Shown one piece after another: positions 34,201 through 42,027 of a stretch of 64,000 nucleotides of DNA. The notes below the pieces were generated by a model. That model was not told where the DNA came from, made no database searches, and saw only the letters and a program-made list of their open reading frames with translations. Made by a program: the position numbers and the translations under genes. The stretch is taken from the NCBI GenBank assembly GCA_964594045.1, contig CAZQKR010000001.1, forward strand, positions 62,001-126,000, read 5' to 3'. Source of the DNA: UBA2365 sp964594045 (GTDB lineage: Bacteria; Bacteroidota; Bacteroidia; Chitinophagales; Saprospiraceae). Each line of letters opens with the position of its first letter. The stretch's first letter is position 1.

Positions 34201-35907
34201 AGGTTCCGGAGCCGGTGGCTGATTGCCGTTCTTATCGGCAAGCTGGTAGGCCACCGTATAAGTCCATGTGCTGCAATCAGTTACAGCTGGTATAGGCAGA
34301 ACAATATTACCTCCGCATTCATTTAACCCGGCAGAATATACCTGATCTGCGATGGCCGCTACAGCCGGATCAGTGGTATCCATGACGACAATCACCTGAT
34401 TCGTATCAAAAATCTCAGATGTACACCAATCCGTGACCAGCCACTTTCTGAGAATTTTAAAGCTCTTTGTTCCGCAAACCGGTAATTTAACATCTGTAAA
34501 ATCAATTTCTATATTGCCACAATTCGGACCGAAAGGGCTTCCGGTGTACACCGGTGAAGGATGACCATTTGGTAACTTATCCCATGGTCCGCACGCTTCG
34601 AGGATAGAATTGTTGCCTGCTACCCCATCCCAGCTTTTGGGAAACTGAAGCAAGCTGATGCCTGTCCTGGTCAGTTTAAGGATATCCGTACATTCAGTAG
34701 TACCGCAGGCAACATCATTCAGCCACCATTTGCGCGTGATGATCGTTGCAAACTCACTTGAACAGGGTTGTTCAACTATTGTATCTTCATATTTAAGTGT
34801 GATCGGTGCGCAATAACCTACAGCCTCAACCAGATATGTCTTTTCACCTATTTTTAGCGTACTGATTGTATCTACCGGAAATCCGGTAAATTCAGGTTCT
34901 ACACGCTCAAAACAACTCAACGTATCAACTGATCCAACCAGTCCCGGTTCTCTCTTTTCTATGACAGTCATGTATGACCAGCACATATTGCTGCTGCAAT
35001 TGTGCAGAACAGTCACTACGAACGTTTGCCACAAGTGGGATGCATTGATGGTATTTCCCGCAACCGGAACCCCATCCGTTGTTTCAAAGAAAATGGTATA
35101 TGCACTATTTTCATATTGATAACCTTCAAGGAACATATCAGCAACCAATTCATCGTTGCAGGCAGGACTTAAAGATATCTGAACGGTATCGTTACAAGCC
35201 ATTGCAAGTGTATCTTCAATGGTGATCCAACGAGATCTGCTCACTGTGCAACCGAGGTTATTGGTTTGAGTCAGTCCAAGTGCATGCGGTCCCGGATTGT
35301 TGGATGACCACTGCACGGTCACTGAATTACTATTGGCAGGCGTGGTAAAAGTTCCCCCGGTTGCCAAAGTCCATGCATAAGTATTTCCAACTGACAGAGG
35401 AACAGAATAGCTTTGAAGCTGTTGCTCACAAACAGAAAAATCCCCGGCAAAAGGAGCATTTGGATAAGTGCAGCTACCTGCTGCAACAGTGAGTGGTGGT
35501 AAAACGACCACTCCGTTTGTGAACGTAATGCTGAAACCCTGACCATCGACATGAATACCTGAGAAATAATAATTTCCATCAGCAATATCCTCTGTCATTG
35601 TTGCTCCACCGGGACCGGTGGTGAATGGTATCGGATTGGCAGGCGGAGCCGGGCTGGTCGGGCTGTACAGGCCGGTAACACTTTGAATGTACCAGGTTTC
35701 ACCCGCAGCTGCACCGGTGACGACTAAATTTGCAGCAAACTGCCCGTTGCCCGGAACTGTCTGATTGCTCAGACAGAAACAGTCCTGCAGAATTCCTCCC
35801 GTCTGTGCAAAAGAGCTTCCGGAAAGAATAAAGAATAATACAATTGAAAGTAACGGTTTTGCTAAAAACCTCAAAAACCTGAAATGGATTTGTAATGGTT
35901 TTTTCAT
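31237..35907 (-). CDS. Giant secreted protein with dockerin-like module and T9SS type A C-terminal domain
   Basis: This is a 1556-residue exported protein, paralogous to the neighbour downstream. The signal peptide is MKKPLQIHFRFLRFLAKPLLSIVLFFILSGSSFA. It contains many cysteine-rich Ig-like/HYR-type repeats (CPPDITVSCKFDLSNLNVF, DECGNETSCSSNF). At about 1135-1200 an SdrD/CNA-B-like unit (YDIVGKITDQKGQKLPSVEV) precedes a dockerin-like pair of EF-hand-type loops (ISTLDLVLIQQHLLG, ADANNSGSISAADIYDLRRLILG). The last 80 residues are a T9SS domain (LYQNTPNPFTHETTIRYFLP ... PGIYMYTLETG). It is likely an adhesin or matrix protein on the cell surface; no enzymatic domain is seen. Confidence 0.9.
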   Translation of the reverse strand: MKKPLQIHFRFLRFLAKPLLSIVLFFILSGSSFAQTGGILQDCFCLSNQTVPGNGQFAANLVVTGAAAGETWYIQSVTGLYSPTSPAPPANPIPFTTGPGGATMTEDIADGNYYFSGIHVDGQGFSITFTNGVVVLPPLTVAAGSCTYPNAPFAGDFSVCEQQLQSYSVPLSVGNTYAWTLATGGTFTTPANSNSVTVQWSSNNPGPHALGLTQTNNLGCTVSRSRWITIEDTLAMACNDTVQISLSPACNDELVADMFLEGYQYENSAYTIFFETTDGVPVAGNTINASHLWQTFVVTVLHNCSSNMCWSYMTVIEKREPGLVGSVDTLSCFERVEPEFTGFPVDTISTLKIGEKTYLVEAVGYCAPITLKYEDTIVEQPCSSEFATIITRKWWLNDVACGTTECTDILKLTRTGISLLQFPKSWDGVAGNNSILEACGPWDKLPNGHPSPVYTGSPFGPNCGNIEIDFTDVKLPVCGTKSFKILRKWLVTDWCTSEIFDTNQVIVVMDTTDPAVAAIADQVYSAGLNECGGNIVLPIPAVTDCSTWTYTVAYQLADKNGNQPPAPEPYITDARVKKNADGSYSLLDLPGGPTWVKYTIIDACDNRTEIFFKITIVDQQKPNAICDREVVVALDEYGKGYALAETFDDGSWDNCGPVTFKARRGANSCGFPANTWRDGVEFCCADVGKQTMVELEVKDAKGFTNTCMSIVEVQDHRVPTMTCPPDITVSCKFDLSNLNVFGTVVNNPSAAKQIKLNDPGNPTVGPNYIWGYDGVATDNCATEISIISTAYNLNDCGLGTIVRTFKATDPQGNFTTCQQTITVKNFTPFNANSTAYVRWPADHTVIGCIGEDVLPESLPAGKQEPVIINDECALVEFTYSDLVFQYVDNYCYKIIRTWKMIDWCQFDPQDPFKKGYWEHHQLIMVNDLTPPKFISGCNHVTTGQVNDIDCSATLSLSASASDNCTPPERLKWRYEIDLNNDNSVNRTGTSNSVTSNFPYGTHKITWFVTDECGNETSCSSNFTLYDRKAPTPICYDGLVTVPMQSTGTVEIYAKSFNICSGCDDGSFDNCTPGDKLRFSFSSNVNNISRVFSCDDIVNGVLDTIELEMWVTDLAGNQDFCTAHLILQDNQNACPDVLPEQYDIVGKITDQKGQKLPSVEVKLDMDHSAEGRFASTDEYGVYFFAKMNEGRTYSITPQSNADPKAGISTLDLVLIQQHLLGVKLLDSPEKVIAADANNSGSISAADIYDLRRLILGAIEQLPKNRSWRFIPANTEFANSGNPFPFEEQILLTDFYSHSVQNNFEGIKIGDINQSYAPSLQGNDVSGRNLGRINMLTDNGLFTAKQIQYVTFEIDRDLNAAGLQFTLNYDPSALSFDRVISGLIDLNEQNYHISQESEGVITISWNNAQGIEFNQGGVMFTIAFNTLKSGVLSETLRLGSEITVAEIYPVEDQEISEKTLGLEFRNNHLNEQEFQLYQNTPNPFTHETTIRYFLPEQAQAKLSIYDMNGKLVLSKSQESKGYGEFYLNMESDRLNPGIYMYTLETGTNKSSKRMIMIK

Positions 35908-36385
35908 CAGTTTTTAATTTTCAAATTCATTAAAAAATAGCGGGACAGGTCTATGTAACACTGATCAGCGCACACTTACCCTATATGCCCTGGGTCAAAA
36001 TATTTGCCCGCCGGACACATCAAAAAACCTTTGCCGGCAAGCAAAGATTTATTTCCTCAGCTATTGAATTCCAAGAAGTGTTCCAAAAACCGTTTCATAT
36101 TTTGATTAGTTTTAATGCATGATAATATTATGTTTTCACATAATTTATATCTGGCTGTCAACTATCAATTTCATTCAAATGAGATTGAATATTTTTTTTA
36201 ATAATTTTTTCGATAAAAACAGTCTTTGTAGGAATTTTTTAGGAGTTTTCCCGGTTTTGGCACAATCCAGTCATATTCACAAAGGGAAAAATCGGAAAAG
36301 CGGATAGATCATTGCCAGGCTAAATCAAAAATAAAACAAAGAATAATTTGCTGTGGTACAATGTTTTATTCTTACAGAGACTGAA
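35908..36385. other. Intergenic region upstream of the giant T9SS gene
   Basis: No gene is supported in this AT-rich 478-base stretch. It must hold the promoter of the 31237-35907 gene, but no clean TTTG-N19-TAnnTTTG match was found. Confidence 0.3.
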
Positions 36386-36925
36386 TTATATGGTAAAGAA
36401 ACTGAAATGGCTACCTCCGTATTTTCGGTTTTCCATGAAAAAAGCCAGATGGCTGAAATCCATTTTACGGTCATGTTCGAAAATGAGCAGTCCACTGGTT
36501 TTCAACAGATTTTTTTCAAAAATGACAGAATGTATTATTTCATAATGAGGATAATCATAAGGTGGATCGCAGAATATGATATCAAAGGGTTCGGTCTGCT
36601 TTCCCAAAAACTTTAGCGCATCATCTTTAATTAACTTCAGTTCTGAGGCAATTTCCAAAACCTTTGCTTCTGTTGCAACATATCTGATGCAGGCCGGGTT
36701 TAAATCAACAAAAACAACTGCATTGCATCCTCTTGAAATAAATTCCAGACTTATGCTGCCTGTTCCGCCAAACAAATCAAGCACTTTGACCTCTGAGAGG
36801 TCGTACCGGTTAACCAGGATATTGAAGAGAGCTTCCCTGGAGAAATCCATGGTAGGCCGTGTGTTCCATTTAGCGAGAGGCGGGTTTAATTTTCGGCCTT
36901 TGAACTTACCGCTGATGATCCGCAT
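36386..36925 (-). CDS. rsmD: 16S rRNA (guanine(966)-N(2))-methyltransferase
   Basis: This is a 179-residue SAM-dependent methyltransferase of the RsmD family, which methylates G966 of 16S rRNA late in 30S assembly. Family motifs are the start MRIISGKFKGRKLNPP, the RPTMDFSREALFNIL segment, the SAM loop VLDLFGGTGSISLEFISRG and the catalytic DPPYDYP. The frame is open to 37039, but the start at 36925 was chosen because it gives the canonical RIISGK N-terminus. It overlaps the 3' end of the DUF3822 gene by 20 bases. The C-terminal part ends shortly after FEHDRKMDF, within normal length for Bacteroidota. Confidence 0.93.
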   Translation of the reverse strand: MRIISGKFKGRKLNPPLAKWNTRPTMDFSREALFNILVNRYDLSEVKVLDLFGGTGSISLEFISRGCNAVVFVDLNPACIRYVATEAKVLEIASELKLIKDDALKFLGKQTEPFDIIFCDPPYDYPHYEIIHSVIFEKNLLKTSGLLIFEHDRKMDFSHLAFFMENRKYGGSHFSFFTI

Positions 36926-37754
36926 AACTTGAACACTCCAGACTAAAAAAATAAGATTTCTGTTTGCCCAGGAAAATATTGGAGTAAGACATAACGGCTC
37001 TGTTGTCTTTGAGAGTAATGTATCGGATATGCCTTCCAAGCAGTTCCATTGCTGTTCCGGCTGCTTCTATTATTCCTGAAACATAAACCCTTGTGTTTGC
37101 TGGATCAAAGTCGTGGTTTTTCAATGTCAGCAACACATAATACAGCAAATCGTCAGCCGAACTGTACGAAAAATCATTTGTCTGCAAAAGTTTACCTTCA
37201 TCAACCATCATGATCTGCATACTATTCCCAAAAACATGCATGAAAAGAAAACGAGTATCCATTGAACGCAATAATTCAAAAAAACGGGCATTTAAATGGG
37301 TAATACTGTACTCAGGGTATATTTCCTTCAAAGTTTGGTCAATTTGGCTGGCGCCCAAAAAACAAAAACTGGACTCATTTTCCTGCAGACCATGTCTGAT
37401 CAGCTTATAACGAATGTCATAATTCAGCGCTGAAATTTCTTTAGCAATTTCCTGATCGCTCATTGTATCTGCAATGAAATCTGGATATATGGCAAAATAA
37501 GGTGATTGGTATAGAAATGAAGCTCTGGAAATTTTTTCAGAAACCAGTTGCTCATCCACAAGGATCGATCTGATCTTTTCCGGTTCAAGATAATATCTGT
37601 CCGGCAAGTCAGAGATCAGCTTAGCCTGTTTCAGTTTTCTTTCAGGCAATTCAAATAAGCCAAAATAAAAATTGTCCTCTCCCATCAAAGAGGACAATTC
37701 ATAAGACTTATTATGTAAAAATAATTCAGTACTTTTATAATCAAACTGTATCAT
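36906..37754 (-). CDS. DUF3822 family protein
   Basis: This is a 282-residue cytoplasmic protein of the Bacteroidota-specific DUF3822 family, which has an actin-like ATPase-related fold resembling a degenerate type IV pilus PilM or hexokinase-like protein. Typical segments are FYFGLFELPERKLKQAKLIS, the centre HLNARFFELLRSMDTRFLFMHVFGNSMQIMMVDEGKLLQTNDF and a C-terminal VYVSGIIEAAGTAMELLGRH. It is always found upstream of rsmD in this phylum, as here. The function is unknown. It overlaps its upstream neighbour by 4 bases and rsmD by 20, indicating an operon. Confidence 0.88.
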   Translation of the reverse strand: MIQFDYKSTELFLHNKSYELSSLMGEDNFYFGLFELPERKLKQAKLISDLPDRYYLEPEKIRSILVDEQLVSEKISRASFLYQSPYFAIYPDFIADTMSDQEIAKEISALNYDIRYKLIRHGLQENESSFCFLGASQIDQTLKEIYPEYSITHLNARFFELLRSMDTRFLFMHVFGNSMQIMMVDEGKLLQTNDFSYSSADDLLYYVLLTLKNHDFDPANTRVYVSGIIEAAGTAMELLGRHIRYITLKDNRAVMSYSNIFLGKQKSYFFSLECSSYADHQR

Positions 37755-38326
37755 TCCCAGTTGCCGGCCAAACTTGGTTTAGAAAGGTCTCCAAATTTGA
37801 TCATATCTTTTGGATTAAAACCTTTATCGTACATGGCATATCTGTCTTCACCGAATTCGCCCATAAAATCTTTTTTAACTGCTCCAACCTCCAGAACCGG
37901 AACCATGGTTTTTTGAAACTCGATACTTTCGGCTTTGATATAGAATGTTTTACCTCCACTGTAAGGAATATATGCCAACGAATCAAGTTCAATTTTCAAA
38001 CTGTTGATCGAATCCAGTGCACTTACGTAGCTTGTATCTACCGAAAAAACTCCATCAGTAGCATCTTTATCCCCAACCATCTTAAGAATTGGAATACGGG
38101 CTGTCCTCAGGACGCTGACCAGGGTTTCAAAATCCTTTGCAAAATCACCTTTGATCAGTCTGTAGATCTCCTGTGAAGTGCGTACATCCATCAATCTTTG
38201 AACAACTGCGTTTTCCCTTTTGGTTTTTTCTGCATTAAACTCGATTGGATCCTGAATACTTTTGTATACCATAAAACCCATAAACAAAATCAAAAGTATC
38301 AGTAAAATATTAAAAACGACTCTCAT
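37751..38326 (-). CDS. Single-pass membrane protein of unknown function, upstream of DUF3822
   Basis: This 191-residue protein begins with one transmembrane helix (MRVVFNILLILLILFMGFMVYKSI) and then a soluble periplasmic part containing a long charged helix (NAEKTKRENAVVQRLMDVRTSQEIYRLIKGDF). A pilin-like N-terminus with a hydrophobic helix followed by the IYRxxKGxFxxDFETLV helix recalls type II secretion pseudopilins, but no prepilin cleavage site was seen. The stop overlaps the DUF3822 ATG by 4 bases. Homologs are expected in the same position in other Bacteroidota. No function is known. Confidence 0.8.
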   Translation of the reverse strand: MRVVFNILLILLILFMGFMVYKSIQDPIEFNAEKTKRENAVVQRLMDVRTSQEIYRLIKGDFAKDFETLVSVLRTARIPILKMVGDKDATDGVFSVDTSYVSALDSINSLKIELDSLAYIPYSGGKTFYIKAESIEFQKTMVPVLEVGAVKKDFMGEFGEDRYAMYDKGFNPKDMIKFGDLSKPSLAGNWE

Positions 38327-38515
38327 AATATGTGATTTATTTTATATTCAAAAAGCTTATTATGGACCTGCATAGATGTACATTCCACTATATGGCACTT
38401 AATCACGACGAAAGTACGAAGAGAAAATTGAATCTAAAATAATTTGGATAGAATTTTCTATTGTCATCTGCAATTTTTAGCAATAGTTGACTATCAGATG
38501 CGAACTTATCAACCA
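38327..38515. other. AT-rich intergenic stretch
   Basis: No gene or clear promoter is seen between the pseudopilin-like gene and the MITE-like element. Confidence 0.25.
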
Positions 38516-38659
38516 TTGAGTCTTCTCCGATAAGTCTTTACCCCCTAAATCCCCCTAAAAGGGGACTTTTAATTTGTTGATTTTCAATCGTTTCCCTTTA
38601 GGGGTTGGGGCAAAAAACGATTGAAAATCAATAAATTGGACTTTTCGGAGCAGACTCAA
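38516..38659. repeat. MITE-like palindromic element
   Basis: A 144-bp unit has 21-bp terminal inverted repeats (38516-38536 and 38639-38659, two mismatches) that begin TTGAGTCT. Inside, another inverted repeat pairs TTGATTTTCAATCGTTT (from 38576) with AAACGATTGAAAATCAA (to about 38632). The element carries CCCCCTAAATCCCCCTAAAAGGGG, a sequence style common to non-autonomous repeats of Bacteroidota. No ORF is present. A target duplication is not clear; only CCA could be read on both sides. Confidence 0.6.
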
Positions 38660-38720
38660 CCATTCAAAAATGTGTAATGTTCCTATCTCAAAATAACGAC
38701 TGATAAGTCAAAAATGATGC

Positions 38721-38924
38721 TTATGCTGCCTTTTTTGATGGCTTCAGTAGTTTTATTCCGATCAAAACACCAAAATAAACAAGACATACCAGCCATACCA
38801 ATATGCCAAAGTTCAAAAAAAAGCCCGCATAACCATGATTATTCAATTTCAACAAGGCACCGGTCATCACCAGAATTCCACTGATGATCACAAGCAATAT
38901 TCCGAATAGTAACTGTTTGGTCAT
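38721..38924 (-). CDS. Small two-helix membrane protein
   Basis: This 67-residue protein has two transmembrane helices, MTKQLLFGILLVIISGILVMTGALLKL and FFLNFGILVWLVCLVYFGVLIGIKLL, joined by a short loop, and a basic tail KPSKKAA. It is plausible as a real gene because of its orderly hydrophobic pattern and ATG start. No family is recognised. It lies next to the tmRNA gene on the same strand; the gap is 43 bases, so read-through is possible. Confidence 0.55.
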   Translation of the reverse strand: MTKQLLFGILLVIISGILVMTGALLKLNNHGYAGFFLNFGILVWLVCLVYFGVLIGIKLLKPSKKAA

Positions 38925-38967
38925 AAGGCATAATGTTTAAAGTAAAAACGCAAAAGTGAACAAAAAG

Positions 38968-39341
38968 TGGAGCTGCCGGGTTTCGAACCCGGGTCCAGAC
39001 AAAGCACCAAAAAGCTTTCTACATGCTTATTTTCAGATTATATTGTCGGGATCAGGATTGGTTCTGAAACCAACCGTCCATCTCCTTAGCTTCTGAAGTC
39101 TCGGAAAATTGGCGAAGCGATCTTTTTTCCCAGCCTGAGGTTTTATGATGCGCGTTACACTGTGTATCAGACATCAAGTGCAAGGCACAAAGGCTTACTA
39201 ACTCCTTGAATTAGGCAGCCATGGCATATCTATTGTTGCCATCTATATTTAGGTTGACGATCATTTATTAACGGAGTGAATCATCATTGCTCCGGCATGC
39301 TTACTGATCGATTTTCTTTCCTGTCAATACCAGTCAGCCCC
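38968..39341 (-). ncRNA. ssrA: Transfer-messenger RNA (tmRNA)
   Basis: The minus strand starts GGGGCTGACTGG and ends CGGCAGCTCCA, forming the tRNA-like acceptor, with the T-arm ACCCGGG-TTCGAA-CCCGG. It is about 374 nt long. The internal tag frame at 39211-39240 encodes GNNRYAMAA followed by TAA, a proteolysis tag of the ALAA type. tmRNA rescues stalled ribosomes together with SmpB. Confidence 0.95.
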
Positions 39342-39528
39342 ATAAGTCAAACAACTTTTTTAAAAGACAATAGTACAACAATTAATTTAATGTTTAAGTT
39401 CCAATGGTCATTAGAATCAAAATTATTGTAAAATATCAGCTTGCACCGGCAGTAAAAATCATTTATACCGTTCTATTATTGCTTTCCTGCCTCGAGCAAT
39501 CGACGAAGGACAAATGCAAATCTAAGGT

Positions 39529-39590
39529 TTCGAAAATTCGAAGATTCGAAGATTCGAGGATTCGATGGTTTGAAAATTTGAAGATTCCGG
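39529..39590. repeat. Short tandem repeat of ATTCGAAG units
   Basis: GATTCGAA-like 8-9-bp units are repeated about six times with drift. Such arrays are frequent in intergenic Bacteroidota DNA. Between 39600 and 39697 the motif TTTGTGTCCATTCGTG resembles another widespread intergenic repeat. Confidence 0.5.
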
Positions 39591-39697
39591 TTTAGCGACT
39601 AACAAATCAAGGCATCAGTAAAAGATCCGAAGATAAATTTGTGTCCATTCGTGAAAATCATTTTTGTGCTTTTGTGGATGACACAAATGCTCAGCAA

Positions 39698-40417
39698 TTA
39701 GTTGTCAAACAAAAGTTCTCTTTCAATCTCTTCCAGATCCCATGCATCCTTCAATTCATGTTCGCCTATCGCTGTCCTGCATAGCGAACTCAGATAAGCT
39801 CCGCTTCCCAATGCTTCTCCGAAATCCCTTGCAAGGGAACGGATATAGGTTCCCTTTTGACAATGAACCCTGAAAGTGATCTCCGGTATAGCGATCTGAC
39901 TGATCTCAAAACTGTATATTTCCACTTCCCTTTCCCTGATCTCAAATTCGACGCCTTCCCTTGCAAGCTTGTACGCCCTCATACCATCCACTTTCAAGGC
40001 TGAAAAAATCGGAGGTTTCTGAATGATCCTGCCGACAAATTTTTTTCTGACAGTTTCAATCAATTCCTCATCAATATGCCCGGTTGGAAAATACTGGTCA
40101 GGTTCGGTTTCAGCATCTGCAGAGGGTGTGGTGGCGCCCAGAAGGATAGTACCGGTATAAACTTTTGAGTTTTCCTGGTATATATTGATCTTTGAAGTGT
40201 CTTTGCCAATGGCGATGATCAGCAAACCTGTTGCCAGTGGATCGAGCGTCCCTGCATGTCCTACCTTGATCTTTTTTACCTGAAGTTTCTTCCTCAGCAT
40301 ACCTCTGATCTTCCCTACCACATCGAAGGAAGTCCATCCCGCCGGTTTATTCACCAGCAGGGTGATTCCGGATAAAAAATCCTGTGAATGGAGAAGTTCA
40401 GACTTATTGACGATCAT
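39698..40417 (-). CDS. truB: tRNA pseudouridine(55) synthase
   Basis: This is a 239-residue TruB enzyme that makes pseudouridine 55 in the T-loop of tRNAs. The catalytic aspartate is in VGHAGTLDPLATGLL. Other family motifs are LLVNKPAGWTSFDVV at the N-terminus, KYTGTILLG-like VYTGTILLG and HCQKGTYIRSLARDFGEALG. The frame is open to 40564 but overlaps uppP; the start at 40417 (MIVNKSELLHSQDFLSG) gives normal length and lies one base after the uppP stop. It forms a cluster with uppP and DUF3098 typical of Bacteroidota. Confidence 0.95.
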   Translation of the reverse strand: MIVNKSELLHSQDFLSGITLLVNKPAGWTSFDVVGKIRGMLRKKLQVKKIKVGHAGTLDPLATGLLIIAIGKDTSKINIYQENSKVYTGTILLGATTPSADAETEPDQYFPTGHIDEELIETVRKKFVGRIIQKPPIFSALKVDGMRAYKLAREGVEFEIREREVEIYSFEISQIAIPEITFRVHCQKGTYIRSLARDFGEALGSGAYLSSLCRTAIGEHELKDAWDLEEIERELLFDN

Positions 40418-40418
40418 A

Positions 40419-41216
40419 TTAAAAAACGAAATAGTGCAGCAACACAAATGTGGCGACGCCAATACAGTAATAAGCAAAATACCTGAGCTTGCTTTTTTGA
40501 ACAAGTTTGACCATCCAGGAACAGGCAAGGATACCTGAAACAAATGCGGCGATGAATCCGGCACTCAAAACACCTATGGACAGATCTGTGGAAGCCAGCG
40601 TTCCATCCATCATGTCCTTGGCCATTTTACCCAGGATCAATGGCACAACCATCAGAAAAGAAAAAACTGCTGCCTGTTTTCTTTCAAGACCGAGTAACAA
40701 TCCGCCGGAAATCGTGGCACCGGATCGTGAAATTCCAGGGAGAAGCGCTATGGCCTGAGCAACGCCAATTCCAACAGCGCGGCCGGCATTCAATGGTTTT
40801 TGATGATTCTTTGCCCTGTCCGCAAAAAACAGCAGAAGGCCGGTAACCATCAGCATAAAGGCCACAAAAACAACCTGTCCGTCAAAAAGCGCGGAAATTT
40901 CCTCTTCAAAAAAGAAGCCGATCAGACCTGCCGGTATCATGGAAATGATGACAAACCAGGCAAAGCGTTTTTGATCATTGCAGCCACGCCTGAATAGACC
41001 GGTGAAGATATCCAGTATCTCTTTTCTGAAAACAAATATTGTACTGAAAGTTGTTGCTGCATGCAATACCACGGTCATCATCAGGCTTTCACCGCCGGAA
41101 AAATCCGTATCCAGCAAATATTTTGCGATTTCCAGGTGCCCGCTGCTGCTGACAGGCAAAAACTCGGTCAGGCCCTGGATAATGCCAAGGATGATTGATT
41201 TCAAAACATCATTCAT
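40419..41216 (-). CDS. uppP: Undecaprenyl-diphosphatase
   Basis: This is a 265-residue integral membrane phosphatase (UppP/BacA) that recycles undecaprenyl pyrophosphate to the monophosphate carrier used for peptidoglycan and O-antigen synthesis. It carries both signature motifs, GLTEFLPVSSSGHLEI near residue 18 and LPGISRSGATIS near 160, and about seven to eight hydrophobic segments. It is 40 bases downstream of DUF3098 and followed after one base by truB, so the three form an operon. Confidence 0.95.
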   Translation of the reverse strand: MNDVLKSIILGIIQGLTEFLPVSSSGHLEIAKYLLDTDFSGGESLMMTVVLHAATTFSTIFVFRKEILDIFTGLFRRGCNDQKRFAWFVIISMIPAGLIGFFFEEEISALFDGQVVFVAFMLMVTGLLLFFADRAKNHQKPLNAGRAVGIGVAQAIALLPGISRSGATISGGLLLGLERKQAAVFSFLMVVPLILGKMAKDMMDGTLASTDLSIGVLSAGFIAAFVSGILACSWMVKLVQKSKLRYFAYYCIGVATFVLLHYFVF

Positions 41217-41256
41217 TAAGAAAAAAGTTTACCAATGATAAAAAATGATTGCAGGC

Positions 41257-41553
41257 TTATTTTTTAAATATGGCATAAAGCACCAAAGCAAGTCCTGACA
41301 GGATCACAATAGGTGAAACAATGATCCTGACCGGATGGTAAATCAGATTATCGTCCCAGACATCAGGTGAAGGCATTTTTCCACCGGCCATCAGCACAAA
41401 ACCAATTACCACCAATAAAATACCGAGGATGGTAAAAAAATAATTCGTCCGTTTAAAAAGCAATTCCACCGGCACATCAGTACGCGCAACCGTTTTTTTG
41501 GTCTTATCGGTTTTTTCCGTTACAATGACTCTTTTGATGTTTTCCTTTGCCAT
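41257..41553 (-). CDS. DUF3098 family membrane protein
   Basis: This 98-residue protein has a charged N-terminus (residues 1-30) followed by two transmembrane helices, YFFTILGILLVVIGFVLMAG and IVSPIVILSGLALVLYAIF, separated by a short loop. It belongs to DUF3098, a Bacteroidota family normally located between ftsX and uppP; here ftsX is not adjacent. A role with cell division or envelope proteins is guessed from that synteny only. Confidence 0.85.
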   Translation of the reverse strand: MAKENIKRVIVTEKTDKTKKTVARTDVPVELLFKRTNYFFTILGILLVVIGFVLMAGGKMPSPDVWDDNLIYHPVRIIVSPIVILSGLALVLYAIFKK

Positions 41554-41597
41554 AAAATATGTTTATTTATGCAAATGTATAAGAAACTTGTTATGAA

Positions 41598-42026
41598 TTA
41601 TAAACTTTTTTCCATTTTGTAGTGATCTGTGTCATTGACTCTGAAAGCCCTGCCCTTCTTTTTGTAACCTTTATTCAGGTAAAAGGGAATTGATTTGCCC
41701 CAGCTGACCAGCGAAATTTTTCTGAATCCTCTCTCCCTGGCCCATTGTTCCACAAAATTGACCATAGCACTCCCTACTCCGCTGCTCCTGTATTCTTCCA
41801 GAACAGCAACCTCTTTCATCTCAACTGAGTTGGCATCCATTGGCACCATGATCAGACATCCGAGTACAGTAGCCTGTTCATCGATGCAGGCAAAGTGAAA
41901 TGAATTGTACTCTTCAGCCAGTTGCTCCTGAGTAAAATCAATATTGAGCGGTTCATGGAGAACAAGTTTGCGCAATTGAACTGTTGCCTGATATTGTGGA
42001 GTGCCAAAATTTACCTCTATTACCAT
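41598..42026 (-). CDS. GNAT family N-acetyltransferase
   Basis: This is a 142-residue GCN5-related acetyltransferase. The acetyl-CoA-binding motif A is VAVLEEYRSSGVGSAMV and the C-terminal motif B is KISLVSWGKSIPFYLNKGY, close to ElaA-like and other small-molecule acetyltransferases. The start at 42026 (MVIEVNFGTPQY) was chosen over 42044 because the longer one runs into the end of DUF4249 with extra residues. It is the last gene of the strand-wise group with DUF4249 and lies one base after it. The acetylated substrate is unknown. Confidence 0.87.
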   Translation of the reverse strand: MVIEVNFGTPQYQATVQLRKLVLHEPLNIDFTQEQLAEEYNSFHFACIDEQATVLGCLIMVPMDANSVEMKEVAVLEEYRSSGVGSAMVNFVEQWARERGFRKISLVSWGKSIPFYLNKGYKKKGRAFRVNDTDHYKMEKSL

Positions 42027-42027
42027 T

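Noticed and set aside
36119..36307. 62-codon plus-strand open frame upstream of the giant T9SS gene
   Set aside because: Its composition is low-complexity (many F, N, I) and it has no recognisable pattern or neighbour link.
39404..39595. 63-codon plus-strand frame upstream of truB
   Set aside because: Its second half is translated from the ATTCGAAG tandem repeats (RRFEDSRIRWFE) and is not a real protein.
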